From Arcuatula senhousia (taxonomy: Eukaryota > Mollusca > Bivalvia > Mytilida > Mytilidae), in contig OZ020303.1 in NCBI GenBank assembly GCA_963971305.1, positions 39,792,106-39,856,105 on the forward strand: 64,000 nt of DNA, given 5' to 3'. The position numbers and the translations under genes were made by a program. The first letter of the stretch is position 1, and every line of letters starts with the position of its first letter. Positions 1 through 10,261 of the stretch are shown here, piece by piece. The notes beneath the pieces were generated by a model. The model ran no database searches and had not been told where the DNA came from. It worked only from the letters and a program-made list of their open reading frames with translations.

Positions 1-2087
1 ACAAGTTTCTTTTGGTTGATTTAGATATGTCTAATTTCAGAGTATCTTTATGGTCTATGTAGACTATTTTGTTTTTGCCACTTTCACACACGAACAGGAT
101 TCCATCTAAATTCATAATCGAACTTGGTGTGCTCAGACCTTTTGCCAACTGTTTGACCTCTGCTGGATAGTGAAGTCTAACTGAATATATAACTCCTACC
201 CGATCAGCAACGTACAATACAGATGGATCATCCGAAAGACATATGTCTACTGGTTCCTTTAAAATCCTTGGATGATTGTCATCACATTTTCTGTACTTTT
301 CTGGAACGACAGTACATACGACCATATCATTATCTGAATTGTGCAGACAGTCAAGGACTTTTTCTGAACTTATTTCGGCAATTGCAGCAGTTGCCTGTCG
401 ATCCTTCCGTTGCACAGAATCCAATGAAATGTTTTCTCTAAACACATTACCCATTGTTGTCTGTGTTTGTCTTAACATTCGAAGAATAATCAAATTTATT
501 CGGTAATTGTCAACTAAGAGCCACCAGTTTGACAAACTACCTGCTAGACATTTTCCAATATGAACCGCATCCGGACCTACACCAGTTAGACTTAATTCTG
601 GAATTTGTCGACCCTCTATTTTGTCATCAATTATTTTTTCCATTGCAGTTTTATTTTTCTGTTCACAATCATGAATAACAACCATCACGACCATTCTATT
701 ACACTTGATATTGTTCTCAATACATCTCTCACATGCTCGTAATTGTGGTAGTATAGAAATCTGGCCATTTATTTTACACTGATTACAGACCTGTCCCAGC
801 TCTCTGCATGCTTCACAACTTCGATTACAACAAATACTGACATCTCCAACAACTTTTCCCTCTTCTTTTTTCAGTTCAAGACACCCAGAACATATTTGTG
901 CTTCTTGTACCCTCTTTTCTACCAATTTTTTAACATCGTCACTACTCTGTATATGTGATGAATAGTCAAGTCCAACGGGAAGACTGACTGAATTTGTCAA
1001 ATCAGTTAAAACCAGAGTGTCGGCATCTTTAATCATAGAATCTTTTAATGCTTTTATACCTGCTACATCTAGATTAGGATTGTTCTTGACATAATTAGCA
1101 TCTATATCAAATTTTGAACCCACAAGAACTTTCCTTATTGGATCAAAGCTTAGTTCTGGTTTTAAACCTATGCCATCTCTACCCATAGACATACCGAAAA
1201 TTGAACATCTTTCATTTTCAACCAATGGAATTACTGACATATTGTTAAGAAGGTGAATGATGCAAAGCAGGAGTTCAATAATAATGCCAGGTCGTGTGGT
1301 GAATGCAGGGGAATGATGTCTGCATGTTCTTTCGTCTGGTAGTGGCAGATTGAATCTTTCCAAATCAAAAGGAGATTGCCTTCCCCTTTTAAAGTTTCCT
1401 GGCCCACGCACAAAATTGTATGTTTTGTTACCACCAAGGTATAATAAACTGTTGCACCAATTAACAACGACAGGATCCCATATAAACTTTATGCCATCAT
1501 GTTTATGAATGTTACTGTGATGAATGTATTTTGTAATGTTATCAATTATTTTGTAGAAAATATGATCATCTGGAACTTCTCCTTTAGATATTAACAAATC
1601 TAATCTTTCTGCAACTCTATCAGCAAAAATAAGTCTTTCACCTCCTGCATCAAAGCAAGGATTACTCATGTGTAGTGGTAATACAGCTTGTATATTTTCA
1701 TACAAGTTTTCATCATGGAATTCGGATTCAAAATCACTACAAGAATCATAATCATCTAAAGCTGATATACTATTTAATTGGTCATCAGAAATACTGATAT
1801 ACTCTTGTGATTCGTGGCATTCAGCAAGTTTTGGTGAACGAGGGAATTCAGTATTAATAGAGTCTGAGATACTCATGCCAAAATCATCTTTACTGTATGT
1901 TTCATTTAAATCTGTAGTATTGTCTGGCAATTCTGAATTGTATGTTTCATCTGGCATACTTGTCATATTAATGTCAGATGGTAGTTCACATGTTTGGCAA
2001 TTGGACAGTTCACAAGACAAGGAAGATAACTGATCAAGTAGGTCAAAAGATGTGTGTGTTATGACAGGCTGTAAAGGTTTGTGAAGC
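1..2087 (-). CDS. Large coding exon, partial: acidic leader + possible transposase-like segment + Cys-rich region + propeller-like C-terminus
   Basis: A single frame stays open on the minus strand from an acceptor just after 2087 (polypyrimidine tract ending TTTTATTTTCAG) to the window edge, about 695 residues with no stop; the C-terminus lies outside. Order seen: a Ser/Asp/Glu-rich leader; a segment with WDPVVVNWC, LPLPDERT and RDGIGLKPELSFD, whose spacing recalls P-element/THAP9-type transposases; a Cys-rich stretch (CSGCLELKK, CCNRSCEACRE, CNQCK, CERC) at about 700-910; then VGPDAVHIGKCL and an NHL-like tail (LYVADRVGVIYSV, LFVCESGKNKIVYID). The NHL-like propeller is inferred from the spaced LYVAD/LFVCESG repeats. 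The transposase link is a guess from motif order. The exon starts with the third base of a codon, so it needs an upstream exon ending in phase 2; exon 2 of the 2698-8576 gene fits. Function is unknown; host gene or domesticated element are both possible. Confidence 0.7.
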
Positions 2088-2463
2088 CTGAAAATAAAAG
2101 AAAGTCGAACTTTAAAGGGTTGTTTTTATTTTAGAACAGAAACTAAACTCTTAAAAAACATAATAATAAATGTACAGAACACATAAAAAACTTAACAATA
2201 AAATACATCAATACATGTCGGACTAGAAAATCTATAAGATATGAGTATTTATTTTACATTTCCCTGATAAAAGTATATTCACTATTGACCACATTAAATC
2301 ACATTCAACATCAATTCCATATCCTGTTATATATTTGGGCAAAATAAAGGACTAAAAAGGACCTTTGAGCTGTATAAGGATGTGATCATATCTGCAATTC
2401 ATTTATTTCATATATTTCTAGATGGTTTTTTTGCAACTCATACCATACATTGTATGTTATGAA

Positions 2464-2469
2464 TTTATT
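2464..2469 (-). promoter_or_regulatory. Candidate poly(A) signal for the 2698-8576 gene
   Basis: AATAAA on the minus strand, about 230 bases beyond the stop codon. The region is AT-rich, so chance occurrence is likely. Confidence 0.3.
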
Positions 2470-2697
2470 TCCAGACAATATAAAAAAACAAACAAAATTT
2501 TGTTAAAATTACATTTAAGTTTTACCCTTAATGGGACAGAGATTTACTGATGTTTATGCAACTGCATACAAATAATTTTGTTCAGCTTATCATAAACTGA
2601 ACAATTATGTACACTAGGAAATGAGTCTTGTTGTCGCAGGCAAGACAAAAACTGTAAGTATTACATGTTATAAAATAAGCCACACAAAGAAGTTCAA

Positions 2698-5600
2698 TTA
2701 CATTTCATCTCCACTTTCAATGATTTCAGATGCATCAGATTCTTGTTTTTCTTCTTCTCTATCAGTATTGTTAGTATCATTGTCAGAACCTCCTTGGATT
2801 CCTTGTACAACACTGTCATTATTATTTCCATCTGAAAAAGTAATAGTACAATTATGGCAAACATACACATTAACTGGAATAAATTTGGTTCCTTTTATTA
2901 TGTTTTCTTAGAATTTTTCTTGAAAAATATAACATATTTCTCTGACTTAAATTCTTGAGACTTTTGAAAAAAACTAAGGCTCCTAATCAATGTTTAATGT
3001 GGTAACTGGTAGGTTACATTCTAAATTCCATCTCTTAATGCTTAACTCTTATGTGTTAGGCTTTGTTTGTGTGTTTGGTAATTTGTAATAATCCTTATTC
3101 ATTGAACTGAAAGACAATTATATCTTTAAGATACATAAATACTAGAATTACTGTGAGAAAAGCTCACTATGATGATACTAATGAACCCCAAAGTCCTTGG
3201 CAAACAGGAAGTAGTTGTTTGATTTGCATGAAAACATATCCCACTATATACATTTTAGAATTGAATGTTTGCATTTTGATGTTTCTTTGGCGTGTAAAAC
3301 TGTTGACTGTAGCGTGTTTGTGTATTTTTTTTTATTTGTGCATTAATATGCATTTGTATCACATGACCTGGTTAGGGTCATGTGATGCAAGTGACCTATC
3401 ATCAAGTTATGAAAGATGGTTTAATTGGGCAATTAACCAATAGAATTACTGCATTTTAATTATATGCGGGGTAAATGTATTTATACCTACAGTATATAAT
3501 GCTGCATGCAAAATTTCAGAGTACTGTGATCTCAAGGTCCTGAAAAATTTGTGACGGAAATGTACACAGCCATGAGGATCACTTTATACCTCCAGCAAGT
3601 GGGGGTGTATAAATATTTATTGTGTATAAAAGTGTTTACCCTGCTTTGGACTGTTGTTATCATCATCCTGTACTGTGTTTTTGCTTTTCTTCAGACAAGA
3701 CTCAATGGTCATTTGGTTTTTCTTCTTATCTTGGCACTTTTTAAAGTGTTCTAAAAAGATAACATACACAAATAATTTTAATGAAATGTTCAGCTTACTT
3801 CAGACAATAAATCATTATTACAATATGACACATTTTAATCTAATTTTAATGAAATGTTCAGCTTACTTCAGACAATAAATCATTATTACAATAATAACAA
3901 TATGACACATTTTAATCTAATTTTAATGAAATGTTCAGCTTAGTTCAGACAATAAATCATTATTACAATATGACACATTTTAATCTACTGAACTGAATGA
4001 TTTTTTTTTATTTCTAAACTCATCAAATTTCAAGACATCATGTAGAGTTTCATCAAAATCCATCAAGCGTATTAGGAGGAGAAGTGCTTACGAGTTATGT
4101 GGACAGACAGACGGGGTGTTTTCTATATACCCCTCAAAACTTTGTTTGCAGGGGGGGTATAAAAAAATTCTTTACACAGTTTTGTTTAAGCCTAATATTT
4201 TAATTTTTCTATCAACTCACTCTTTATAAAATAGGCACGTGCTCTCACTTTGTTCATCATAACTGTTTTGCCACATAACCCACAGTTTACATCTATTTCA
4301 TTTACTGCGACAGATGATGCCAAGGCTGCAATATCTGAAAAAAATATGTTGGTAATCTTTTGTCTTGCTTTTGTTTAAAAGATAAAAGAAGAATGTGCCT
4401 TGATTGACATGGATGCCTCCACTTGCAACTGAATTTCACCATTCAGTATCAGGAAGAGAAGAAGTTAAAAACAGAAAAAGGGGCATAACTCAGGAACAGT
4501 AAAATTTATGCCCCCCCTCCTCACCCCAAAATTGCTCCAGATCTGTATTTCATAACAATAAATGAAATATAGGTAAAAGTGACTAAAGGATGGATGGCCC
4601 AGGTGCATTGATAAAGGGCTTTAAACACAAACATACACTACAAGATGGATAAGGGTAACTATATCTGTCACTTTTACATTTTCAGTTGGTACATATAATA
4701 GACAATAATAAATAGTATAGGGATTGTACAATACAGGTTATGTTTTTTACATGTTGTTGGGACTAAAACGTGGAAAAAGGGCTTTACCGTTGGTGAAAAC
4801 TATGACAACTTAGAAATTGAAGCATATGGCAGATTATCTCTCTTTACTTAAACATGTTAAAATGTTTGTTAGTATTTTCCAAGTCCTCACAAATTACAGC
4901 TTTCTAAACATGTTTTCATATACTGCAACATACTTGCTTTTAGTGCATGTGAATGAACAGAGTACTGTCTCATTGGCATATTCCACATTTCATTATATTA
5001 ATCTTCATACAAATGTATAACAAATGGAAATATATTTATTAAGGCAAAAATACATGGACATACCTTTTGTGAATTCCTGAAACATCTTTTGCTCAGTGTT
5101 ATTCCTGACTATATCTATCCCCATCTTCTGTGCATCTTTTATCCTGTGCCATAATGAGATTTTAGCCTTTGTTTCATCAGAATGAGTTGCATGATGACTA
5201 TAAAAGTAATGAGAGTAAATTGTAATTATTGTCATTATTACCACAAATAATCATCTATGCAAAGAAATGTTCTTACAAAAACCTATAAAAATTTACAATT
5301 TTATCACAGATATTTAATGATACCCCTGCTTCCCATAATTCAAGTCCTCAACAAACAAGAAGTAGTTGTTGGATTAGTGCTCAATCCCATCCCACAATAC
5401 ATCAAACCTACATGTACATGTATACAAGAGGCTCCCAGGAGCCTGAATCGCTCACCTGATCAATTATGCTTAAGCCTATTACCTAGTGGGCAACATGGTC
5501 TACATGTATTTGGTAAGTAATATTAAAGAAACAAGTTAGGATAGAAAACACTCTCAAGATCAAGAATACAAAATTACAAAGCTTTCCATTTGAAAAAAAA

Positions 5601-8576
5601 ACCAAACAAGTTAAAAGGGGGATAACTCTTAAAAGGTTGATCTGACAATTTGACCCTAAACCATTTTTGTAGCTCTCAATTAGCTGAACAATTTTGCAAT
5701 GCTAACTTTTCCTCTAGCTCTTATGGTTTTAAGATAAAGTTAAAAAAATTTGAAAATTGTCAATTTTGACGATTAAGGGGAAATAACTCCAATAAGGAGT
5801 CGTCCTACAACTTCGACTCAATGGAGAGTTTTGTAGAGCTTTTGATGCTGAAGAAGGAAGGTGGCTTAAGATTTTCTCTATCTCTTATACTTTTTGAGCT
5901 ATAAGCCAAAAACTATGGTCTGACCCCCCTGTTCTATTTTTAGCAACAGCGGCCATGTTGGTTAGTCAGCATGCACAAATTTCACAAACTTGGCAGAGGA
6001 CATCCTAAAATTCAAGTGTACAAAGTTTGAAAGCAATCCCTTCTGTGGTTTCAGAGAAGAAGATTTTTTTAAATTAGTAAAAATTGATAGAAAAAACAGT
6101 TAAAGGGGAATAACTCTTAAACGGTTGATCTGACAATTTTGACCCCGAAATCATTTTTTTAGCTCTCAATAAGTTAACAATTTTGCAATGCTAACTTTTC
6201 CTCTAGCATATACATGTATGGTTTTCAACATAAAGTCCAAAAACTGTGAAAATGGTCAGTTTTGACGATTAAGGGGAAATAACTCCTATAAGGAGTCGTC
6301 CCACAACTTTGACTCAATGAAGAGTTTTGTAGAGCTTTTGATGCTGAAGAAGGCAAGTTGCTTCGGATTTTCTTTATCTCTTATACTTTTTGAGATATAA
6401 GCTAAAAACCATGGTCTGACCCCCCTGTTCTATTTTTAGCAACGGCGGCCATGTTGGTTAGTCGCCGTGCACAAATTTCACAAACTTGGCAGAGGGCATC
6501 CTAAAGAACAATTGTACAAAGTTTGAAGGCAATCCCTTCAGTCGTTTCAGAGAAGAAGATCTTTGAAGAAAAGTTAACAACGGACGAATGACGGATCAGG
6601 TGAGCTATTAAAGCTGCATGCAAAATTTCCTTAGAAATTTGTGACAAAAACTTGTGTATAGGATAACTATATTTGGAAGATAAATAAGACCTCAGCAGAC
6701 AGAAAGTAGTTGTTGGATTGGCAAGAAAACACATCCCACAATATTTCAAATCTTTAACAAGCTGTATGCCAAATTTCAGAACCCTCTGATAGCAGAGTCA
6801 TACGAAATTTGTGACAAAAGTATGGCAGGTCAAACAAACAAACAGACAGACATGAGGATCATCACTATATACAGCTTATTTTTTAATCAGGGGTTTAAAA
6901 AAAAAGATTCATAATTAGGTATTACAAAGTCATGAAAGTCAACATTGAAGATTCATTTTTTATTTCCTTAACATGCTTAAGTTTCATCGGAAAAATAATG
7001 GAAACTTGAAATTATATGCAGTGACCTATGGTCATGTTGAAGACTGCTTGCTGTTTTCCGTTGTGATTTTTTTGAATTGCTGTTTGTTTATGTTTGTTGT
7101 GTCGCGTACACTTATTCCACATCTCATTATCGTCTATATGTAACACATGTCCTTGGAAACTTGAAATACCTTTTTTACAGCAATTTTACAACAATTACCT
7201 TTTGATCTTTTTTGTTGCTGGTTCTGAACTTTCAGAGTCTTTTGTTCTAACATCTTGTGTTGCTTCAAAAAAACTGCAGGAGCTCACACGTTTCACATCA
7301 AATATTTTCACTGCAAAAAGAGTATGGTACATGTACATGCAAATAAATTGATAATATTTACATGTATGTCATTGGTTGGACATTCGCCGACCCTAGATCT
7401 GCCTTTGGTTTGTTAACGTCATAATGTATATAGTTTTATAAACAATCCACCTGGAGATATGCATATGCATGAAACATTGAAAGCGCTTGTGGTGAATGTA
7501 TACTAGATGAATTAATACAGAGATCGAAATTATTCTATTTTTATTTTTATCATATATATATATATAAATGATTTCTTGATGTACATGTAAGATGTAGCTG
7601 GTCGATCAGGACTTCTTTTCAAGCGGCAGTCTTTTTCGCAGAGGACACAAGATAAAAAATTCTATGAAAATGTACATTCATGTCACTGACTGATTTGTGT
7701 TTGTTTTGTTTGTCTTGAAAAAATATTACTTAAATTTATCATTATGTTTTAAAATGGGACAGTCTGACTAAGAACTACAGGCCTGGCCCCAGTTTCATAA
7801 AACATCTCAAATTGACATTACCTCAAATCCTTCCTCAACTGAGATTTCTTGCAATTTCATTTGTCAATATATATTTTAGTTGAGGACAGATTTAAGGAAA
7901 CTCAAATTTTGAGATGTTTTATGAAACTGGGGCCAGATCAACCAGACGACCGATAAACTGAGGACGGACCGACCTGCCACTGTACATACATGTACAAACA
8001 CAATTATCGATACCACCAGCAACATTGCAACACTGTGTGTGTGAAAATTGCCCAGATTCATCATTGGTGAGATTACTGGTGACCCGAGTATATACATGAT
8101 ATATTTGAGAGGTTTCGAAAAAGACCCCTTGAGTTATCTACTAGGAATCCAGATTATAGTGGTTTGTTTTAAAATGGCCTAAAATGTATTTGATGCCATT
8201 ACATGTACAAAAAAATGTACAATGTATTGTATATTTGGTTACTTTTGCTTTAAAAATGTATTCGACATTATCATGATTTTTTACCATGTAGTTCTGCATC
8301 ATCCCTCAGTAACAGCTTCAATGCATGTTTCCATGAGGTGTTGTTATTCACAACAACCAACTTTCTGTCCTTTTTCTCCAGAATTGTCAACTCGGTGTCA
8401 AAATGCAATATCCCAAGCTTTGCACATCTTTCGTGAAAACCATTATTAAGTTTCAGCTCTTTAAGAAATGTAGTAAAGTCTTTATCAGATGCAAGTTCTA
8501 GGTATATAAAATAATTATCGACGGCTTTTGTTTGGTTTTTCCCAAAAATATGAACCCCTGCGCTTATTGTTTCCAT
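2698..8576 (-). CDS. Unrecognised six-exon gene, 298 aa, CxxC...HxxxC motif and acidic tail
   Basis: Exons on the minus strand, 5' to 3': 8576-8285, 7310-7199, 5197-5064, 4334-4221, 3750-3640, 2831-2698 (stop TAA at 2700-2698). All junctions are GT/AG, phases run 1,2,1,1,1 and the total of 897 nt is divisible by 3. The chosen start gives METISAGVHIFGK; an in-frame ATG at 8663 would add 29 hydrophobic-rich residues and is less likely. The N-terminal ~100 residues look like a compact alpha/beta fold ending KHALKLLLRDDAELH. A lysine-rich stretch (ATKKIK) may be a nuclear signal. Near residue 190 comes CGLCGKTV followed by HFKKC, a possible single C2HC zinc site. The C-terminus is Asp/Glu/Asn-rich (ESGDEM). 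I do not recognise the family; a nuclear protein is only a guess. Introns hold dispersed repeats (3150-3620, 5424-6609, 6612-6900). Confidence 0.75.
3150..3620. repeat. Dispersed intronic repeat (GAAGTAGTTGTT...GCATGCAAAATTTC family)
   Basis: Shares CAGGAAGTAGTTGTT, TGCTGCATGCAAAATTTC and AATTTGTGAC with 5330-5423 plus 6610-6900, where the same family is split by another insertion. No coding potential seen. Confidence 0.6.
3776..3985. repeat. Short tandem repeat, three copies of a ~66-75-bp unit
   Basis: Three consecutive copies of a unit with TTTTAATGAAATGTTCAGCT and GACAATAAATCATTATTAC. The middle copy has a small AATA insertion. It sits just upstream (minus-strand sense) of the exon at 3640-3750, in an intron. 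Confidence 0.85.
5424..6609. mobile_element. Dispersed non-autonomous element with GGCTCCCAGGAGCC hairpin end; internal ~490-bp duplication
   Basis: The left end reads CAAGAGGCTCCCAGGAGCCT followed by GAATCGCTCACCTG; the right end reads GATCAGGTGAGCTATTA. The same two ends, in the opposite order, bound the element at 21371-21734. Inside, a block with GGGATAACTCTTAAA, CCTCTAGC, GACGATTAAGGGGAAATAAC and GGCCATGTTGGTTAGTC occurs twice (about 5610-6090 and 6098-6580). Flanking sequence on both sides belongs to another repeat, so this is an insertion into it. Transposon class unknown; the terminal hairpin is compatible with a Helitron-like origin, which I cannot prove. Confidence 0.65.
6610..6900. 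repeat. Right half of the dispersed repeat split by the element at 5424-6609
   Basis: GCTGCATGCAAAATTTC, GAAAGTAGTTGTTGGATTGG and CAAACAGACAGACATGAGGATC match the repeat at 3150-3620. The left half lies at about 5330-5423. Confidence 0.6.
7783..7936. mobile_element. 154-bp MITE with ~31-bp terminal inverted repeats
   Basis: The left end CTGGCCCCAGTTTCATAAAA is mirrored by TTTTATGAAACTGGGGCCAG at the right, and the match continues inward through ACATCTCAAATT. No ORF. The superfamily is not clear, and no target duplication stands out. Confidence 0.85.
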
Positions 8577-8799
8577 ATTAAACAAACCGGAAATGATGAG
8601 GCCATTAAAAAAAAAAACGTAACGGAGAGATAATTCCGTTTTTAAAATGATCGGAAATGGCAAAATTTATCAAAAATAGTTTGGTAAATATAAATATTGC
8701 CTTTTTTCAAATATTTGTTCATTAAATAGAAACTTAAGTACCGTTTTTTACTTTTTAATTATTTTTCTACATTTAAAGTTCGTCTCCCTTATATAGTTC

Positions 8800-8912
8800 T
8801 CCCTCCTTTCTCCCGCCCCCTCTCTCCTTTCTCCCGCCCCCTTTCTCCTTTCTCCCGCCCCCTTTCTCCTTTCTCCCGCCCCCTTTCTCCTTTCTCCCGC
8901 CCCCTTTCTCCC
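8800..8912. repeat. 21-bp C-rich minisatellite (about 5 copies)
   Basis: Unit TTTCTCCCGCCCCCTTTCTCC repeats without phase change; read on the minus strand it gives a GAGERRK heptad ORF that I treat as an artefact. One strand is pure pyrimidine apart from the CCCG step, so triplex (H-DNA) formation is possible. It lies about 225 bp upstream of the start codon of the minus-strand gene. Confidence 0.9.
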
Positions 8913-8942
8913 TGTCTCCCGATACCCTTTCCACCCTGCCAT

Positions 8943-10261
8943 ATATCTATCTAATTTTTTCGACTGGCTTCAGATTTGCAGCGTTAAGGATAGTCGGTAA
9001 AACCCCGTGTACATCAGCAACTCAAAAATATTATGCCTGGGATACAAACGCATTGATAATGTGCGCCTCCTTTTGAGGTGGTGTACATGTGTATAGAAAT
9101 GAAAAAAAAAAAACGTATGGGCATGTAACACAATCATCTATTCGTCTTGGCCCACACTGGCATGTATTTGCAGGGCTAGACAGATTGCAGTTTGTGACTA
9201 AAAACGTTCGTGATTTATTTCTTATTTTCTTAGTACTTTACACTTGTAGACCGTATATTTTGCAAGCATCTGTATATTGAAAATGACAGATGTATACGAG
9301 AACTTTGAAGATACTACAATAAAAGTTAGAGGATTGATCATTTGATTTTAGGGGGGGATATGGTGAAATTGAAATGAAAAGGCAGGATGGCAAAAACCCG
9401 GAAATAAAAAGGCAGTACAGTGCTTTCAATTAAAAAAGGCAGGATGTTATTTTTGGCTGAAAAAAAAAGTTATAGTTACTATAGCTTAAAAAATATAAAA
9501 AAATTCACGCCAGGGATAAAAAATCCAGTATCGATTTTTTTCCCGTAAATATGAAGGTAGGACGAATAAAATATCCATAGCCTCCCCCCCCCCCCAATAA
9601 AAATCAAACAGTTGCTCCCTTATTATTGTAGCAAATCGTACAGTGACAAAGACTTTACTTTTTGCTTGTTCAAATACCGTATACTCCGACATTTTGAGAG
9701 TTTTGACGTTGACGCCGAGTATAACGTCGCTTGTTTTTCGCTTTTCGAACTGGAACTGAAGACTTCAAGAGTTTATAGTAAAAAAACCAAGTCGGTGACC
9801 CCCAAATATTTTTACATCAATAGAAAGGAAATTCAAATCGGATTTATATATGATTTTTCAAAAAAAATTGTTGGGTAGGTTTTTTCTGATGAATAATTAA
9901 AGTGAAAACCGTACGCTTTCTATGTCCTTTTTTAACGTTATTTCAATATAAATAAAATATTGAACATCCAATTTTCAATGCGCCATATCTTCTAAGATAT
10001 ATCGGTGACATATATATTTTTTTCGATATTTTGGTAGGAATTGACAAAATAAATCTACATACCAAATTTCAAAAAAATTGTTGGACTAAATCATTTACGT
10101 ACCTATCACCTTAAGAAATAACAAAGTTGAAATTTTTTTTCATTAATATCACAAAATATATGGTACAAAGAAAGATAACTCAATCTTACAAAAAAAATAA
10201 TTTTCGATTTTTTGCAAAATTTTGAAAACGGTAAGTCCGATTTTCAAAATTTTTTTTTAAA
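8943..10261. other. AT-rich intergenic stretch, no gene recognised
   Basis: Contains a run of ten C at about 9585-9595 and A/T homopolymers. Short phrases such as CATACCAAATTTCAAAAAAATT recall degraded dispersed repeats. No splice-linked coding exon or RNA gene was seen. Confidence 0.5.

Noticed and set aside
8748..8942. GAGERRK heptad protein
   Set aside because: Translation of the 21-bp minisatellite.
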